DNA from: Ulota crispa
Taxonomy: Eukaryota; Streptophyta; Bryopsida; Orthotrichales; Orthotrichaceae
DNA: 64,000 nucleotides
Assembly (NCBI GenBank): GCA_963920765.1
Contig: OY987249.1
Span: 18,324,483 to 18,388,482 of the forward strand
Direction: 5' to 3'
Of this stretch, positions 12,005-21,545 are shown piece after piece. Position 1 is the first letter of the stretch; each line of letters opens with the position of its first letter. Below the pieces are notes generated by a model. The model was not told the DNA's origin. It did not search any database and saw nothing but the letters and a program-made list of their open reading frames with translations. Made by a program: the position numbers and the translations under genes.

Positions 12005-15000
12005 TTAAGCATGAGGCTGGCCGACTGTTGCAGCGGCGTCCAAGGTGGCCAAAGGAGTGCTTCCACCAAGAGACATGGGCACTTCGGTGAGATCGACGGC
12101 CCAGCCACGGCCGGTGGTCATCCAGCGGTCAGCGAGCGGGTCGAAAGACTTGGGGCCTTCGATACTCTCGCGTTTCTCAGCTCGGTTACCAGTGGCGATG
12201 TCGTATTTGGTGTCCCTTTGCTTCACCATGCCGTCAGGGATGCGCCCTGGCTCCACTTGCTGGGGTGACATCATCAGTGCAGGTGGCCCCATGGGCAATC
12301 TATCACCTGCTCTCATAATACCAAAAAAAATCTTATTAAAAAGCCACACAGCAGCAGTGATCCCAAATATGATTCTTACTTTTAGCTCAAGTGGCTAAAA
12401 ACACTGCTAAAAAGCTAAAATTTTCAAACTTTAACACTGTAAAGTTCACAAGTTGCATAAATTTTTGGGAAAATTTCATGGATACCCTTGGATACCCCTG
12501 AAGTTCGCAATATTTGCCTGGATACCGCTGCTTTTTCAGAAATTGCACAAATAGCCTTGGAACAAAAAAATTAGGGTGTTTGTTCAGTTGTGCATGCCAC
12601 TACCCTTCTTCCTTTGGGCGCATATTACTTCATTTTTGTTTCATTACATTCCCTTCTTTAACATTGGTCATAAAGGGAGTACGAGCACAACAAATAAATG
12701 CTTATAAATTATGGTCCAAGGGTATTTGTGCAATTTCTGAAAAAGCAGGGGTATCTAGGCAAATATTGCAAACTTCAAGGTATCCATGAAATTTTCCTTA
12801 AATTTTTTTTATTGCAATCCTGCGGAATTTAGCCAGTTTAAGGATCATTTGCAAAGAGCCGATGTTTAATGCTTGTTTTGCACCTCTGCGGATATGGGCA
12901 CTGGAAACACACCTCTGTCAAACTGCCAGGTGCACCAGAACTTCCCGTAGGTTTTGGCCATTTTCTTCAGTTCCTGCTGCTGCACAAGTTCTGGAACTCC
13001 TGGTTGCACCCACAGCCCATCGTTGATCTATATTCAGCCACCCAACCCTATTTTGGTTAAAACAACCAACCCTTAGGGTATGTTCACACTTGGTTTTAAG
13101 TCTGGTATTAGTGAAGAAAAATTACATGCATTTGAACACACCTTTAAACTGCATTCATATTATTAATTCCCCTCCTAACACCAAGTGTAAAACATACGCT
13201 TAGTTTCAAGAGAACCTCAACTTATGCAAACAATCATATATTATTAACCCGTACAAGTTTCTTTTTAGACAGCCATTCCAGTTTCCAGTTTAACTCCAAA
13301 CCAGAGAATTAGTTTGTTTCTGCTTCAGAGGAGATACTAACCTCGTAAAAATGGGAGTGCCACAGCTGCTTCTCTTCATCCGGCAGTGTGCCAAACAGTT
13401 TCTCAGAGACCACATACTCAACCCCTGCATCCATTTTGCCAAATACAAGAGAAGGGGTTAGATTCACACCTTTACATTAACAAAAAAGTTGGAGAATAGA
13501 TCAAAGCGGTTCTAGTGAGCTACTTGAGATCCTAAATTTAAACTTCTTACTGTTAGCAAATGCCAATTATACGGCAGCATATATACTATGCCCTATGGTC
13601 AATTAAGGGTTAAGATGGTTAGCGAAGAGAACATGGACTGAGGAAACAGAAACTACAATGGTTTTTCAAAAAGTGCGAGGAAAATACCAATCAACCGAGC
13701 ATCCGAGGCATCGGAATCATAAACAGCGCACTGAAGGAAGTCTTCATTTAGACGAGCTACGTGGTGATGTGTCTCGATTTTGCGGCTCATGTCGTGACTG
13801 AAGATTGCCCACGTGCACACATGCTGCCCCGTCACACCCCGTTTGCCAGCTCATCAGAAACATACGGGATGGTCGCAAATGTAAGATTATAAGTGAGGTT
13901 GTGAGTGACCAAACATTGTTGAGATGCCAAAGAAATGGTTAAAAATAGGCAATAAAATATTGTTTTTGAAATCTTAAAATCTTTGGCCAGTGGCCATTTG
14001 TGAGAAGCCTCCAAAGGTCTAAACTCATAACATTTATTACACCTTCCAAAATTAATGGCCAAGATCTTATTGGTTTATGAGTACTTTATGATTACTTTAT
14101 GAAAGAAAATGGATGGCCTCTCAAACCTAGTTTGGGTCTCCATTTTTGCTTCACCCAAACTTCTTTAGAAAGGCTGTAAAAGTGATGTCATAAAAGGTGA
14201 GGAACTTTGGCTTTGGCTTCTAGTGTGAAGGGTCAAGAGGCCAAAGTCTTGATTTCTTGCAATTTGATTGTGATTAGAGTAGTGGAAACCAACAACCTCT
14301 TAACCTTTCGTCACAACGTGAAGCAGCCCTTGGTTTAACCATGACTACTAGTCCATGCAAGGTTACACATAAGGGCCGATTCAAATTGGGAAGTGGACAA
14401 GATTTAGGAACATCTCATTGCCCAATGGGAGGGTTTTGTCTGGTGGAGCTTTCTAACAGTCATTAGGTGTTAGAGCAATGCCATTGCCATGTCATCACCC
14501 ACTCCTACCAAAATTGAAGAGAAGTTCACTTGTAATGGACAAGATTTAGAGAGACCTCCCAAGGTGATCCAAATCTTGTACATTAGACAAAACACCCCAA
14601 ACCTTGTACATTAGACAAAACACCCCAAACCTTGTACATTAGACAAAACACTCCCTCTCACTTCATGTGAGATAAAGACAAAATCATGTCGAGTGAGTAC
14701 TGAGCAAACCTATAACTCCACCAGATATCTAGTTCCTGGTGTAAAACCTTCCACTACACGCACAAAATCAATGATGACATGGCAGTTTCTACCCAAATGT
14801 AGGTGGACAAAATACTGTCGTCCTCTCTAGGACGTCCATTTCATGTCTAAACCGGCCGGTAAACCATGGATTCCGGTCCATGCAGGGTTACATACAATGA
14901 GGTCATAAAAAATAGGGTATGAAAGAGGGACGGAGACATGGGCTAACTTACCTCCTGGAACTGCTTGACGGGAGTGAGGTCTTGCACCAACCCCGCTGCA

Positions 15001-15098
15001 CACCCGATCACTTTCGATGTGAGCGTCTTGGGCCCTCCGGGCACATCTTCAGCCGTGGTCGGCATCACACCCGGATTGCTCTCACTGGTGGTCACCAT
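12005..15098 (-). CDS. OBAP: Oil body-associated protein (OBAP, DUF1264 family)
   Basis: Complete minus-strand gene with five exons: 15098-14952, 13823-13688, 13424-13342, 13027-12913 and 12306-12005. All GT-AG, phases 0, 1, 0, 1, total 260 residues, slightly above the family's usual 240-250. The start is the first ATG of an exon reading [18 protein letters not shown]. Family motifs follow in order: [111 protein letters not shown] and [18 protein letters not shown]. OBAPs sit on lipid droplets and are needed for oil body stability in seeds and embryos; relatives occur in bacteria and fungi. Several histidines are conserved but no catalytic activity is established. Introns carry repeats (12466-12797 and 13447-13609), and the stop codon overlaps a TTAA element boundary. 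An ABRE/RY pair lies upstream. Exon structure is well supported by phase and by homology from memory. Confidence 0.93.
12466..12797. repeat. Family M element copy 2, inside the last OBAP intron
   Basis: Ends GGGAAAATTTCATGGATACC and inverted ggtatccatgaaattttcc. About 330 bp; shares all landmarks with 7857-8170. It lies wholly within the intron between 12307 and 12912. Confidence 0.85.
13447..13609 (-). repeat. Truncated family B copy inside an OBAP intron
   Basis: Reverse orientation relative to 3810-4035; shares attcacacctttac, agttggagaatagatcaa, gttctagtgagctacttgagatc, gcaaatgccaattata and catatatactatgccc. The end aattaaggg is followed by TTAA (13610-13613). The other end is truncated near the exon boundary at 13424. 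Confidence 0.75.
14572..14655. repeat. Tandem repeat, about 29-bp unit, three copies
   Basis: The unit cttgtacattagacaaaaca plus ccccaaac is repeated three times head to tail within OBAP intron 1. Confidence 0.85.
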
Positions 15099-15575
15099 CC
15101 CAGCTCTTCACACAAACGACTCACTTCCAAATGGCCAAACCCTTGTCCCCTCCAAGAGCAAGAAGCACCTTTACCTTCACCTCAGCTCCAAACGACACCT
15201 GTCAAATCACACCACAGCTGCATAGGTCGGCGAATTTTTCAAACCCTAAATCCAAAGACACAAACCCTGGGAGAATGCACATCAGCAACAATCAGAGATC
15301 TCAGCCTCGCAGACCACTTCGGTAAGATCTTCTCTGAGTTAGTGCAACTGTATCCTTCAACCTTGTCACACAATTGTCGACTGGCACACATCCACACTAA
15401 GCTTATGACATGGCCAAGCTCTTGACAATCTCGTGATAATTTCAGCGAGGGTGTAAAGGAAATGCGCACTCTGCAATTCAGTGTGAGTACTCGAAGGAAA
15501 TGGCGTTGGAAACGAGAGAGACGACAGGGCTGGCATGGAAGGCCAGGCGCATGGTTGTGACACTTGGGTAATCTT

Positions 15576-15592
15576 ACACGTGGCGCCATGCA
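15576..15592. promoter_or_regulatory. ABRE (ACACGTGGC) next to RY motif (CATGCA), OBAP upstream region
   Basis: ACACGTGGC at 15576-15584 is a perfect ABA-response element core in G-box form. CATGCA at 15587-15592 is the B3-factor (ABI3/FUS3/LEC2) RY core. They sit 3 bp apart, about 480 bp upstream of the OBAP start codon. The pair is the classic module of seed/desiccation genes, which fits a lipid-droplet protein. Confidence 0.5.
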
Positions 15593-15659
15593 AGATTTTA
15601 TGTTTTCTTCAAAGTTTTTTTGGGGGAAAGCAACTGAATGAAGAATGTGTTTGCAAAGA

Positions 15660-16064
15660 GAATTGATATGCGTACCACACCTTCTTGACTATCCCACCAC
15701 ACTCCGGGGTAAATTTTAGATTTCTACCATCAAAAAGTTGAATCTGAGTATTTGGATTTCAGATTTGGATTCAGAGACTGCGATTTTGCCTAGAATCACA
15801 AAAAAAGTTTTAATTGAACAACACCCAATGAAAAAGCTTATCTTTTTTATAAACAAAAGTAAAAGTTATACTTTCCCCCAAGCTAAGTTTTTTCATTGGG
15901 TGTTGTCCAATTAGAACTTTTTTTGTGATTCTAGACAAAATCACGGTCTCTAAATCCAAATTTGAAATCCAAATCCTCAAATTCAGCTTTTTGATGGTAG
16001 AAATCTAAAATTTACCCTAGGGTGTGGTGGGATAGTCAAGAAGGTGTGGTACGCATATCAATTC
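15660..16064. repeat. Foldback element with about 180-bp inverted arms
   Basis: The left arm starting gaattgatatgcgtaccac is the reverse complement of the right arm ending gtggtacgcatatcaattc. The outer 43 bp match perfectly; further in, the arms match well (ctaccatcaaaaagttgaat, agaatcacaaaaaaagt, acaacacccaatgaaaaa). The loop is about 40 bp around 15840-15885. Outside the arms the flanks keep weak inverted similarity (ttgcaaa on both sides), so exact ends are uncertain. The RNA would form a long hairpin. Located about 560 bp upstream of the OBAP start codon. Confidence 0.88.
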
Positions 16065-16619
16065 CCATTTGCAAATATGTAATTGCACGCAAGGTTCAAT
16101 TTTTATTTTTGCCAGGGTAGAGCGACCACCACCCCACATAGCATTGTTAAGAGGGCTTGTTCATTCCCCTCACGGGAGGTATATTCCTCCCTAGATACTT
16201 GGGGCCCTTTAGTTATAATTTGAGTATTGCAAGTGGTTGGGTTGCTGTCTTATAGCATTGGAGGGTTCTTGCTTGTGCAGGGAGAAAAGGGAACCCTCCA
16301 ACGTTGATTAACAATGTTACGCAGAATACACGCAAATAAGGGAAATTTGGTTAAAATTGGAAAGAATGAATGATAAGCAAAAGTTCTTACAAATAACTAC
16401 TAATATAAGCTACTTTCATCCAAATTTTGGCAAATTGGATTCTTGCTCAAGGAGGTATTTGGCGAATCCATCCAATTTTTCACCTAAATTTTTTAGTGTA
16501 TTGGTAGTTAGTTGCATTTTGAGGTAAGATTTAGGCAAAAATTTAAATGTTGATTGCACATAGGCGCTTTACACTAGGAGCCAAGGACTCAAGGCCATAA
16601 AAAATTTGGGTTATTTTAA
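16065..16619. other. Spacer, no gene seen
   Basis: No coding pattern or strong repeat. Confidence 0.4.
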
Positions 16620-16875
16620 CCCCTAAATATATGAAAGTGCCTTTTTGGTAGTATAATATAATTAGTGTTTTTTTAATTTGGAACGGGCTCCACACCTTTA
16701 CTACATTTGAAATCAATAAAGAAGTTGGAACATGGATTTGAAATCAATAAAAAAGTTAGAACATGGATCAATGTTGTTCTAGTGAGCTATAAGAGGCCCA
16801 ATTAGAAGAATTTTTTGCAGATGATAAATGCCAATTACATGGCAATTTATTTACTATCCCCAAGGGACGTTAGGG
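16620..16875 (-). repeat. Family B element (256 bp)
   Basis: TTAA at 16616-16619 precedes CCCCTAAATATATG. The interior matches family B in reverse orientation (cacacctttactacatttgaaatcaa, aagttggaacatgga, gttctagtgagcta, gatgataaatgccaattacatggca). The right end is gttaggg followed by ATTA, a degraded TTAA. A 25-bp internal direct duplication (tttgaaatcaataaagaagttggaacatgga type) is visible. Confidence 0.7.
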
Positions 16876-16879
16876 ATTA

Positions 16880-17481
16880 TTTAGAATTCTAGCCCAAATG
16901 GTCCAAAGAATAATCCTAAACATCCATTTAAAAACGAGTATAACATGGACGGATTCTCTTCTCCGTAAAAACCTTATGGCCAAAAAGTTGAGGCCATGAG
17001 TGCAAACCTTGAAATTCTAAGAAAAAATAAATATAAAACCAACTAAGAAGAGATGTTGATATTTTGAATCCATCCCATTATGTTGACTATTTAGAAAGAT
17101 TGCTCAAAATCATAAAATCATATTTTAATGAAATTTAACAATGGCCTTATAGCCAAAAATTGGTTTCCCATTTTTGGAAGACCCATTTTTTGAAGTTGGG
17201 GTCTTGTTAAATCCTTATTCTTTAAAAATTCAAAAATATGTTTTGAAATTTTGACACCGACTCTTATGTAAAGGGTTTTAGATTTTTTTTATTTTTAAGA
17301 CAAACCAATGAGAAACCAACATTGCGGAGTGTCAGGCACTAGAAGCTAGCCTTTACTCATAGTGTAAAGTTGCCCTTGCAGGTGAGTTTGAGAATTTCAC
17401 CTTTCATAACATTCAATAGCTTGAAGAGAGGCTGCCTTTCCCTCTCTTCAAGTATCATCCACGAGCTTCATCCTAACAAAA
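16880..17481. other. Spacer, no gene seen
   Basis: AT-rich with no clear exon. A microsatellite begins at its right edge. Confidence 0.4.
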
Positions 17482-17848
17482 AATATATATATAGATATAG
17501 ATATAGATATAGATATAGATATAGATATAGATATAGATATAGATATAGATATAGATATAGATATAGATATAGATATAGATATAGATATAGATATAGATAT
17601 AGATATAGATATAGATATAGATATAGATATAGATATAGATATAGATGTAGATGTAGATATAGATCTAGATCTAGATATAGATATAGATCTAGATGTAGAT
17701 ATAGATATAGATGTAGATATAGATATAGATATAGATATAGATATAGATATAGATATAGAGATATATATAGATATATAGATATAGATAGATATATATATAT
17801 ATATAGATAGATATATATATATAGATATATATCTATATATATATCTAT
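17482..17848. repeat. (ATAGAT)n microsatellite with (TA)-rich tail
   Basis: More than 40 nearly perfect tagata units from about 17490 to 17645, then interrupted units with tgtaga and tctaga variants, ending in tatatata blocks. Long frames through it (repeating Tyr-Arg or Ser-Ile) are artefacts. Confidence 0.97.
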
Positions 17849-17856
17849 ATATATAA

Positions 17857-18262
17857 GGAATTGCTAACACCACACCCTAAGGTGTCCTTTGAGCATGAAC
17901 TATGGGAATTTGATGCTGATTTTTTAACTTTGAATAAAAGAATTTGTTTCACCTTTATCATTTTAACGCTATATTCAAAAAAATTGGAGGTGTTCAAATT
18001 TGAAACTAAAAATATAGGACTTTTGAAACATTTAAAGCAAAAAATATGTCAAAATTTTAGAAATGATGCAATAAATATTCTACAAAAAATCAAATTTGTT
18101 TTTCTTTCTTTCAAGAAGGTGGTAATGCCTTGATTGAATGAATGATGGACCACTTGAATAAAAAAATTGCATTAAATTTGCAAAATACATGCTTATAGGG
18201 GTGTGGCGTTATCAATTTTGGGTGTGGCGTTATCAATTTTGGGTGTGGCTTTAGCAATTCCC
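17857..18262. repeat. Inverted-repeat element with triplicated right end
   Basis: Left end GGAATTGCTAACACCACACC and inverted right end GGGAATTGCTAAAGCCACAC. Near the right end the unit ttttgggtgtggcgttatcaa is repeated so that the terminal repeat exists in three tandem versions (about 18196-18262). AT-rich interior without coding potential. Confidence 0.7.
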
Positions 18263-18556
18263 TCTATTTATGTTTTTTTTCTTTTTTTTCTTTTTTTCTT
18301 TTTTTCTTTTCTAACATGGTTGGCCCCCACATTCACATATGTGCACTAAATTGAACCTCTCTTTCATAAACCTTGATAAATTCAGCCAAGTGTCCCCATA
18401 GCTAAAGAATGGTGTGGAATATTCCACACCATTCTCTTGGAGGGAGGGCAGCCTTTACTAGTGCTACTGAATGTTATGTTGGAGCAGAGAAAACAAATTA
18501 CTTTTCCAAGTTCCCTTTTAAAGGATTATATCACGAGACAACCCACGGGCTTTATA

Positions 18557-18860
18557 GTGGGGGCTTCAAACATAAAATCTGGCCTTTGAACTTCTCACCT
18601 CACAAGATCTCCGCTCACCAATGAATTGTTTTTGTTTCCTTGCACGCGTAAAGTCTGCGACACTCGTGAGTTTATAGAAGTTTTTGCGAAAGAAATTTTG
18701 GAATTTGAGAAAGTAGGTACATGAGCCCCACAAAACCACAAAAGTGAATTTTTGAAATCCACTCCTCGTCCAATGGTGAGTCACCTCACAAATTCACTAG
18801 TAAATTCACAGAAGTGAATAGGGACATGAATCACCTAAAAAAGTTGATGTTTGAAGCCCC
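18557..18860. repeat. TA-flanked inverted-repeat element, family S copy 2
   Basis: TA at 18555-18556 and 18861-18862. Left GTGGGGGCTTCAAACAT and right atgtttgaagcccc are inverted repeats, matching the ends of 4260-4577. Interior shows gtgagtcacctcac and gtaaattcacagaagtgaat motifs seen in copy 1. Confidence 0.7.
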
Positions 18861-18913
18861 TAATCCAGTTAACCTTCATCTTGGCCACCACGCGACCAAC
18901 AACTGGTAGTGCA

Positions 18914-18949
18914 TGGGCCATGGCTGGAGCATCGCCCTAGCTAGGGTTT
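18914..18949. promoter_or_regulatory. Site II (TGGGCC) and telo-box (TAGGGTTT) upstream of TIM17
   Basis: TGGGCC at 18914-18919 and TAGGGTTT (complement AAACCCTA) at 18942-18949, about 530-570 bp before the TIM17 start. This pairing is common in plant nuclear genes for mitochondrial and translation proteins. The transcription start is unknown, so the role is inference. Confidence 0.4.
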
Positions 18950-19120
18950 CGCACTTCCAACACCACATTCCCCCCCCTTCACTCCTCGCTCCTCGCTCCT
19001 CGCTCCTCGCCTTACGCCCCAAGGCGGGGATCGGGTCACCAGATATCCAAGCATCTTCTGCGCCCTTTTCCACAGACTTCCACTATGGAGCACTAATTTA
19101 GGTCTCAGAAATTTTCGTGG

Positions 19121-19455
19121 CGAGTTTTGGAGCCAACGATTCCCGTCCAGAGGTGAAAAAGTTACAGCGGTTTTGGAGCCAACAATTTGCGTCAAGAGAT
19201 GAAAAATTTGTAGCGGTTCTGGAGACAGCGATTCGCGTCGAGAGGTGAGAAAGTTGTAGCGGTTTTGAAGACAGCGATTCCGTCGAGAGATTAAAAAGTT
19301 GTAGCAGTTTTGGAGACAGCGATTCTCGTCGAGAGGTGAGAAAGTTGTAGCGGTTTTGGAGCCAACGATTCGCGTCAAGAGGTTGAAAAAGTTACATCGG
19401 TTCTGGAGACAGCGATTCCCGTCGAGAGGTGAGAAAGTTGTAGCGATTTTGAAGG
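19121..19455. repeat. 46-bp minisatellite just upstream of TIM17
   Basis: Seven units plus a partial one; the marker gttttggag or gttctggag recurs at 19124, 19170, 19216, 19262, 19307, 19353 and 19400, spacing 45-47 bp. Each unit contains a tc(g/a)agaggtgaaaaagtt block and an (a/g)acgattc block. It ends 25 bp before the start codon, so it probably lies in the 5' UTR or core promoter. Confidence 0.93.
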
Positions 19456-19479
19456 AGGAGAGAGGAAGAGGACGCAGCG

Positions 19480-20172
19480 ATGTCGACGCCGGATCACGCG
19501 AGGGAGCCATGTCCGGACCGGATTCTGGACGACATAGGCGGAGCCTTCAGCATGGGAGCAGTAGGGGGATCGGCGTGGCATTTCATCAAGGGCATGAAGA
19601 ACTCGCCCAAGGGAGAGCGCTTAATTGGCGGCACGCAGGCCGTGCGGTTGAACGCGCCCCGAATCGGCGGCAGCTTTGCGGTGTGGGGAGGCTTGTTCAG
19701 CGCCTTCGATTGCTCCATGGTCTACGTTCGCCAGAAGGAGGATCCCTGGAACTCCATCGCAGCGGGCGCGGCCACGGGAGGGTTTCTGTCTCTTAGAGCC
19801 GGGGCGAGATCGGCCGCGAGGTCGGCCGTCTTTGGAGGTGTGTTGTTAGGGTTAATCGAGGGTGCCGGAATCATGTTGAACCGGATGATGGCTAACATGG
19901 CGCAACCTCCGCCCTTGGAAGACATTCCTCCTCTTGGTGGCGCTCCTGGTGGCGTTTTTCCAGAATTTGCTGGTGCTGGCGCTGGCGCTGGTGTTGGTGG
20001 CCCTGCATATTCACAATCGACTTATCCTGAGCAAGCATCGAGCGAGGGCTCGTCGTTGTTCAGTGGCTGGTTTGGAGGCAAAAAGGAGGAGCCTCAGCCC
20101 GTTCGAAGCGAGACTCTGGACAGCTTTGATTCAAATCCTGCACCTCCGACTCCAGGTTTTGATCTGGAATGA
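19480..20172 (+). CDS. TIM17: Mitochondrial inner-membrane translocase subunit TIM17
   Basis: Single-exon gene of 230 residues. It reads [20 protein letters not shown], then [80 protein letters not shown] and [15 protein letters not shown]. This is the plant TIM17 core (Tim17/22/23 fold) with four hydrophobic glycine-rich segments at about residues 20-38, 62-80, 88-106 and 112-132. TIM17 works with TIM23 in the inner-membrane channel for presequence proteins. The C-terminal 95 residues are a Gly/Ala/Pro-rich hydrophilic tail typical of plant TIM17, here ending PPTPGFDLE. The start is the first ATG and carries the conserved [16 protein letters not shown] block nearby. Lack of introns is common in plant TIM17 genes. 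A minisatellite lies before it, and the array after it contains a copy of its last codons. Confidence 0.97.
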   Translation: MSTPDHAREPCPDRILDDIGGAFSMGAVGGSAWHFIKGMKNSPKGERLIGGTQAVRLNAPRIGGSFAVWGGLFSAFDCSMVYVRQKEDPWNSIAAGAATGGFLSLRAGARSAARSAVFGGVLLGLIEGAGIMLNRMMANMAQPPPLEDIPPLGGAPGGVFPEFAGAGAGAGVGGPAYSQSTYPEQASSEGSSLFSGWFGGKKEEPQPVRSETLDSFDSNPAPPTPGFDLE

Positions 20173-20205
20173 TATGAGTGCATCTCTTTCTGTTCCTTTT
20201 TTTTC

Positions 20206-21545
20206 CTTAACAAATACTGATTAGGAAGATATTTTTAGGTCAATTAGATTATCCACCGTTACCTCACGTTGACAATCAGCCATTAAGGCACCTGTGGAAG
20301 CAAACAGAGAATCCTTTCTTATTCTTGTGCACATTTTGAACGTACCTTACAACTTTTTGAATTTTTTTATGTGTCATTGGGAGAAGCTCCTTCACTTCAT
20401 GTAAACATGAATCGAGAATCTACGTAGTTTCCTTGTCTTCAAGTGATTGGGTATGTCATTGCCTATGTTAGTTCATGGACATTGTTGCACCTAGTATTTT
20501 TGCCACTTCCTTTTTTTTTGCTTAACAAATACCGATTAGAAAGACATTTTAGGTCAATTAGATTATCCACCGTTACCTCACGTTGACAATCAGCCACTAA
20601 GGCACCTGTGGAAGCAAACAGCCAGAGAATCCTTTCTTGTTCTTGTGCACATTTTGAACATACCTCACAACTTATTAAATTTTTGTATGTGTCATTGGGA
20701 GCAGCTCCTGCATTTCATGTAAACAGACTTGCACCTCCGATTCTAGGTTTTGATCTGAAATGATATGACTGTGTTTGTTTCTGCTTTCCCCTCCTCCTTT
20801 TTTTCTCGTAAAGCATCGATAGATTTGTTCAAACCTAAAGACATGCAAGAGTTTGGAATAAAATGTATGCAAAATATTGGACAAACATTGATTAGAAAGA
20901 CATTTTAGGTCACTTAGTGTATCGACTGTTACCTCACGTTGACAATCAGCCACTAAGGCACTTGTGGAAACAATCAGAGAATCCTTTTTTGTTGGACGAT
21001 GGTCATTGAACACACCTTACTAACTTTTTGAAATCTTTTTATGTGTCATTGGGAGGAGCTCCTGCACTTCATGTAAACTTCCCCCACGAAGGCATGAATT
21101 GAGAATTTATGTAGTTTCGTTTGTCTTCAAGTGATTGGGTATGTCGTTGCCTATGTCAGTTCATGGACATTGTTGCACCTAGTATTTCTTTCTGTTTTCC
21201 CCTCTTCCTTTGTTTTTTTCTTTGTTTTCTTAACAAATACCGATTAGAAAGACATTTTTAGTGCACTTAGGTTATCCACCGGTACCTCACATTGACAACC
21301 AGCCACCAAGGCACTTGTGAAAACAGCCAGAGAATCCTTTCTAGTTCTTGTGCACATTTTGAACATACCTCTCAACTTTTTGAATTTTTTTATGTGTCAT
21401 TGGGAGGAACTCCTGCACTTCATGTAAATTTCCTTCACGAAGGCATGAATCGAGAATTTATGTAGTTTCTTTGGTCTTCAAGTGGTTGGGTATGTCATTG
21501 CCTATGTCAGTTCATGGACTTTGTTGTACCTAGTATTTTTTGCCT
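20206..21545. repeat. Four-copy degenerate tandem array downstream of TIM17
   Basis: Units of about 315-360 bp start near 20206, 20521, 20878 and 21229 with (t)aacaaatac(c/t)gattag. Shared blocks include gttacctcacgttgacaatcagcca, aggcacctgtggaa, ttcttgtgcacattttgaac, tgtgtcattgggag and cctatgtcagttcatggaca. No open frame is kept between units, so the array is non-coding and derived from the TIM17 3' region. Confidence 0.9.
20728..20786 (+). pseudogene. Duplicated copy of the TIM17 stop-codon region
   Basis: Bases 20728-20786 (cttgcacctccgattctagg, then ttttgatctgaaatgatatg) repeat 20137-20195, which encode the last TIM17 residues, the stop codon and the start of the 3' UTR. It lies in the second unit of the tandem array. 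No other TIM17 coding sequence accompanies it. Confidence 0.85.

Noticed and set aside
14919..15589. 168- and 116-residue frames around 15 kb
   Set aside because: They overlap OBAP exon 1 on the opposite strand or its leader. The OBAP frame has the family motifs and correct phases.
17370..17873. Long frames of repeating Tyr-Arg (+) and Ser-Ile (-)
   Set aside because: They are translations of the (ATAGAT)n microsatellite.
18941..19510. 189-residue minus-strand frame upstream of TIM17
   Set aside because: It is made of the 46-bp minisatellite, whose repeats keep a frame open by chance; no non-repeat domain.
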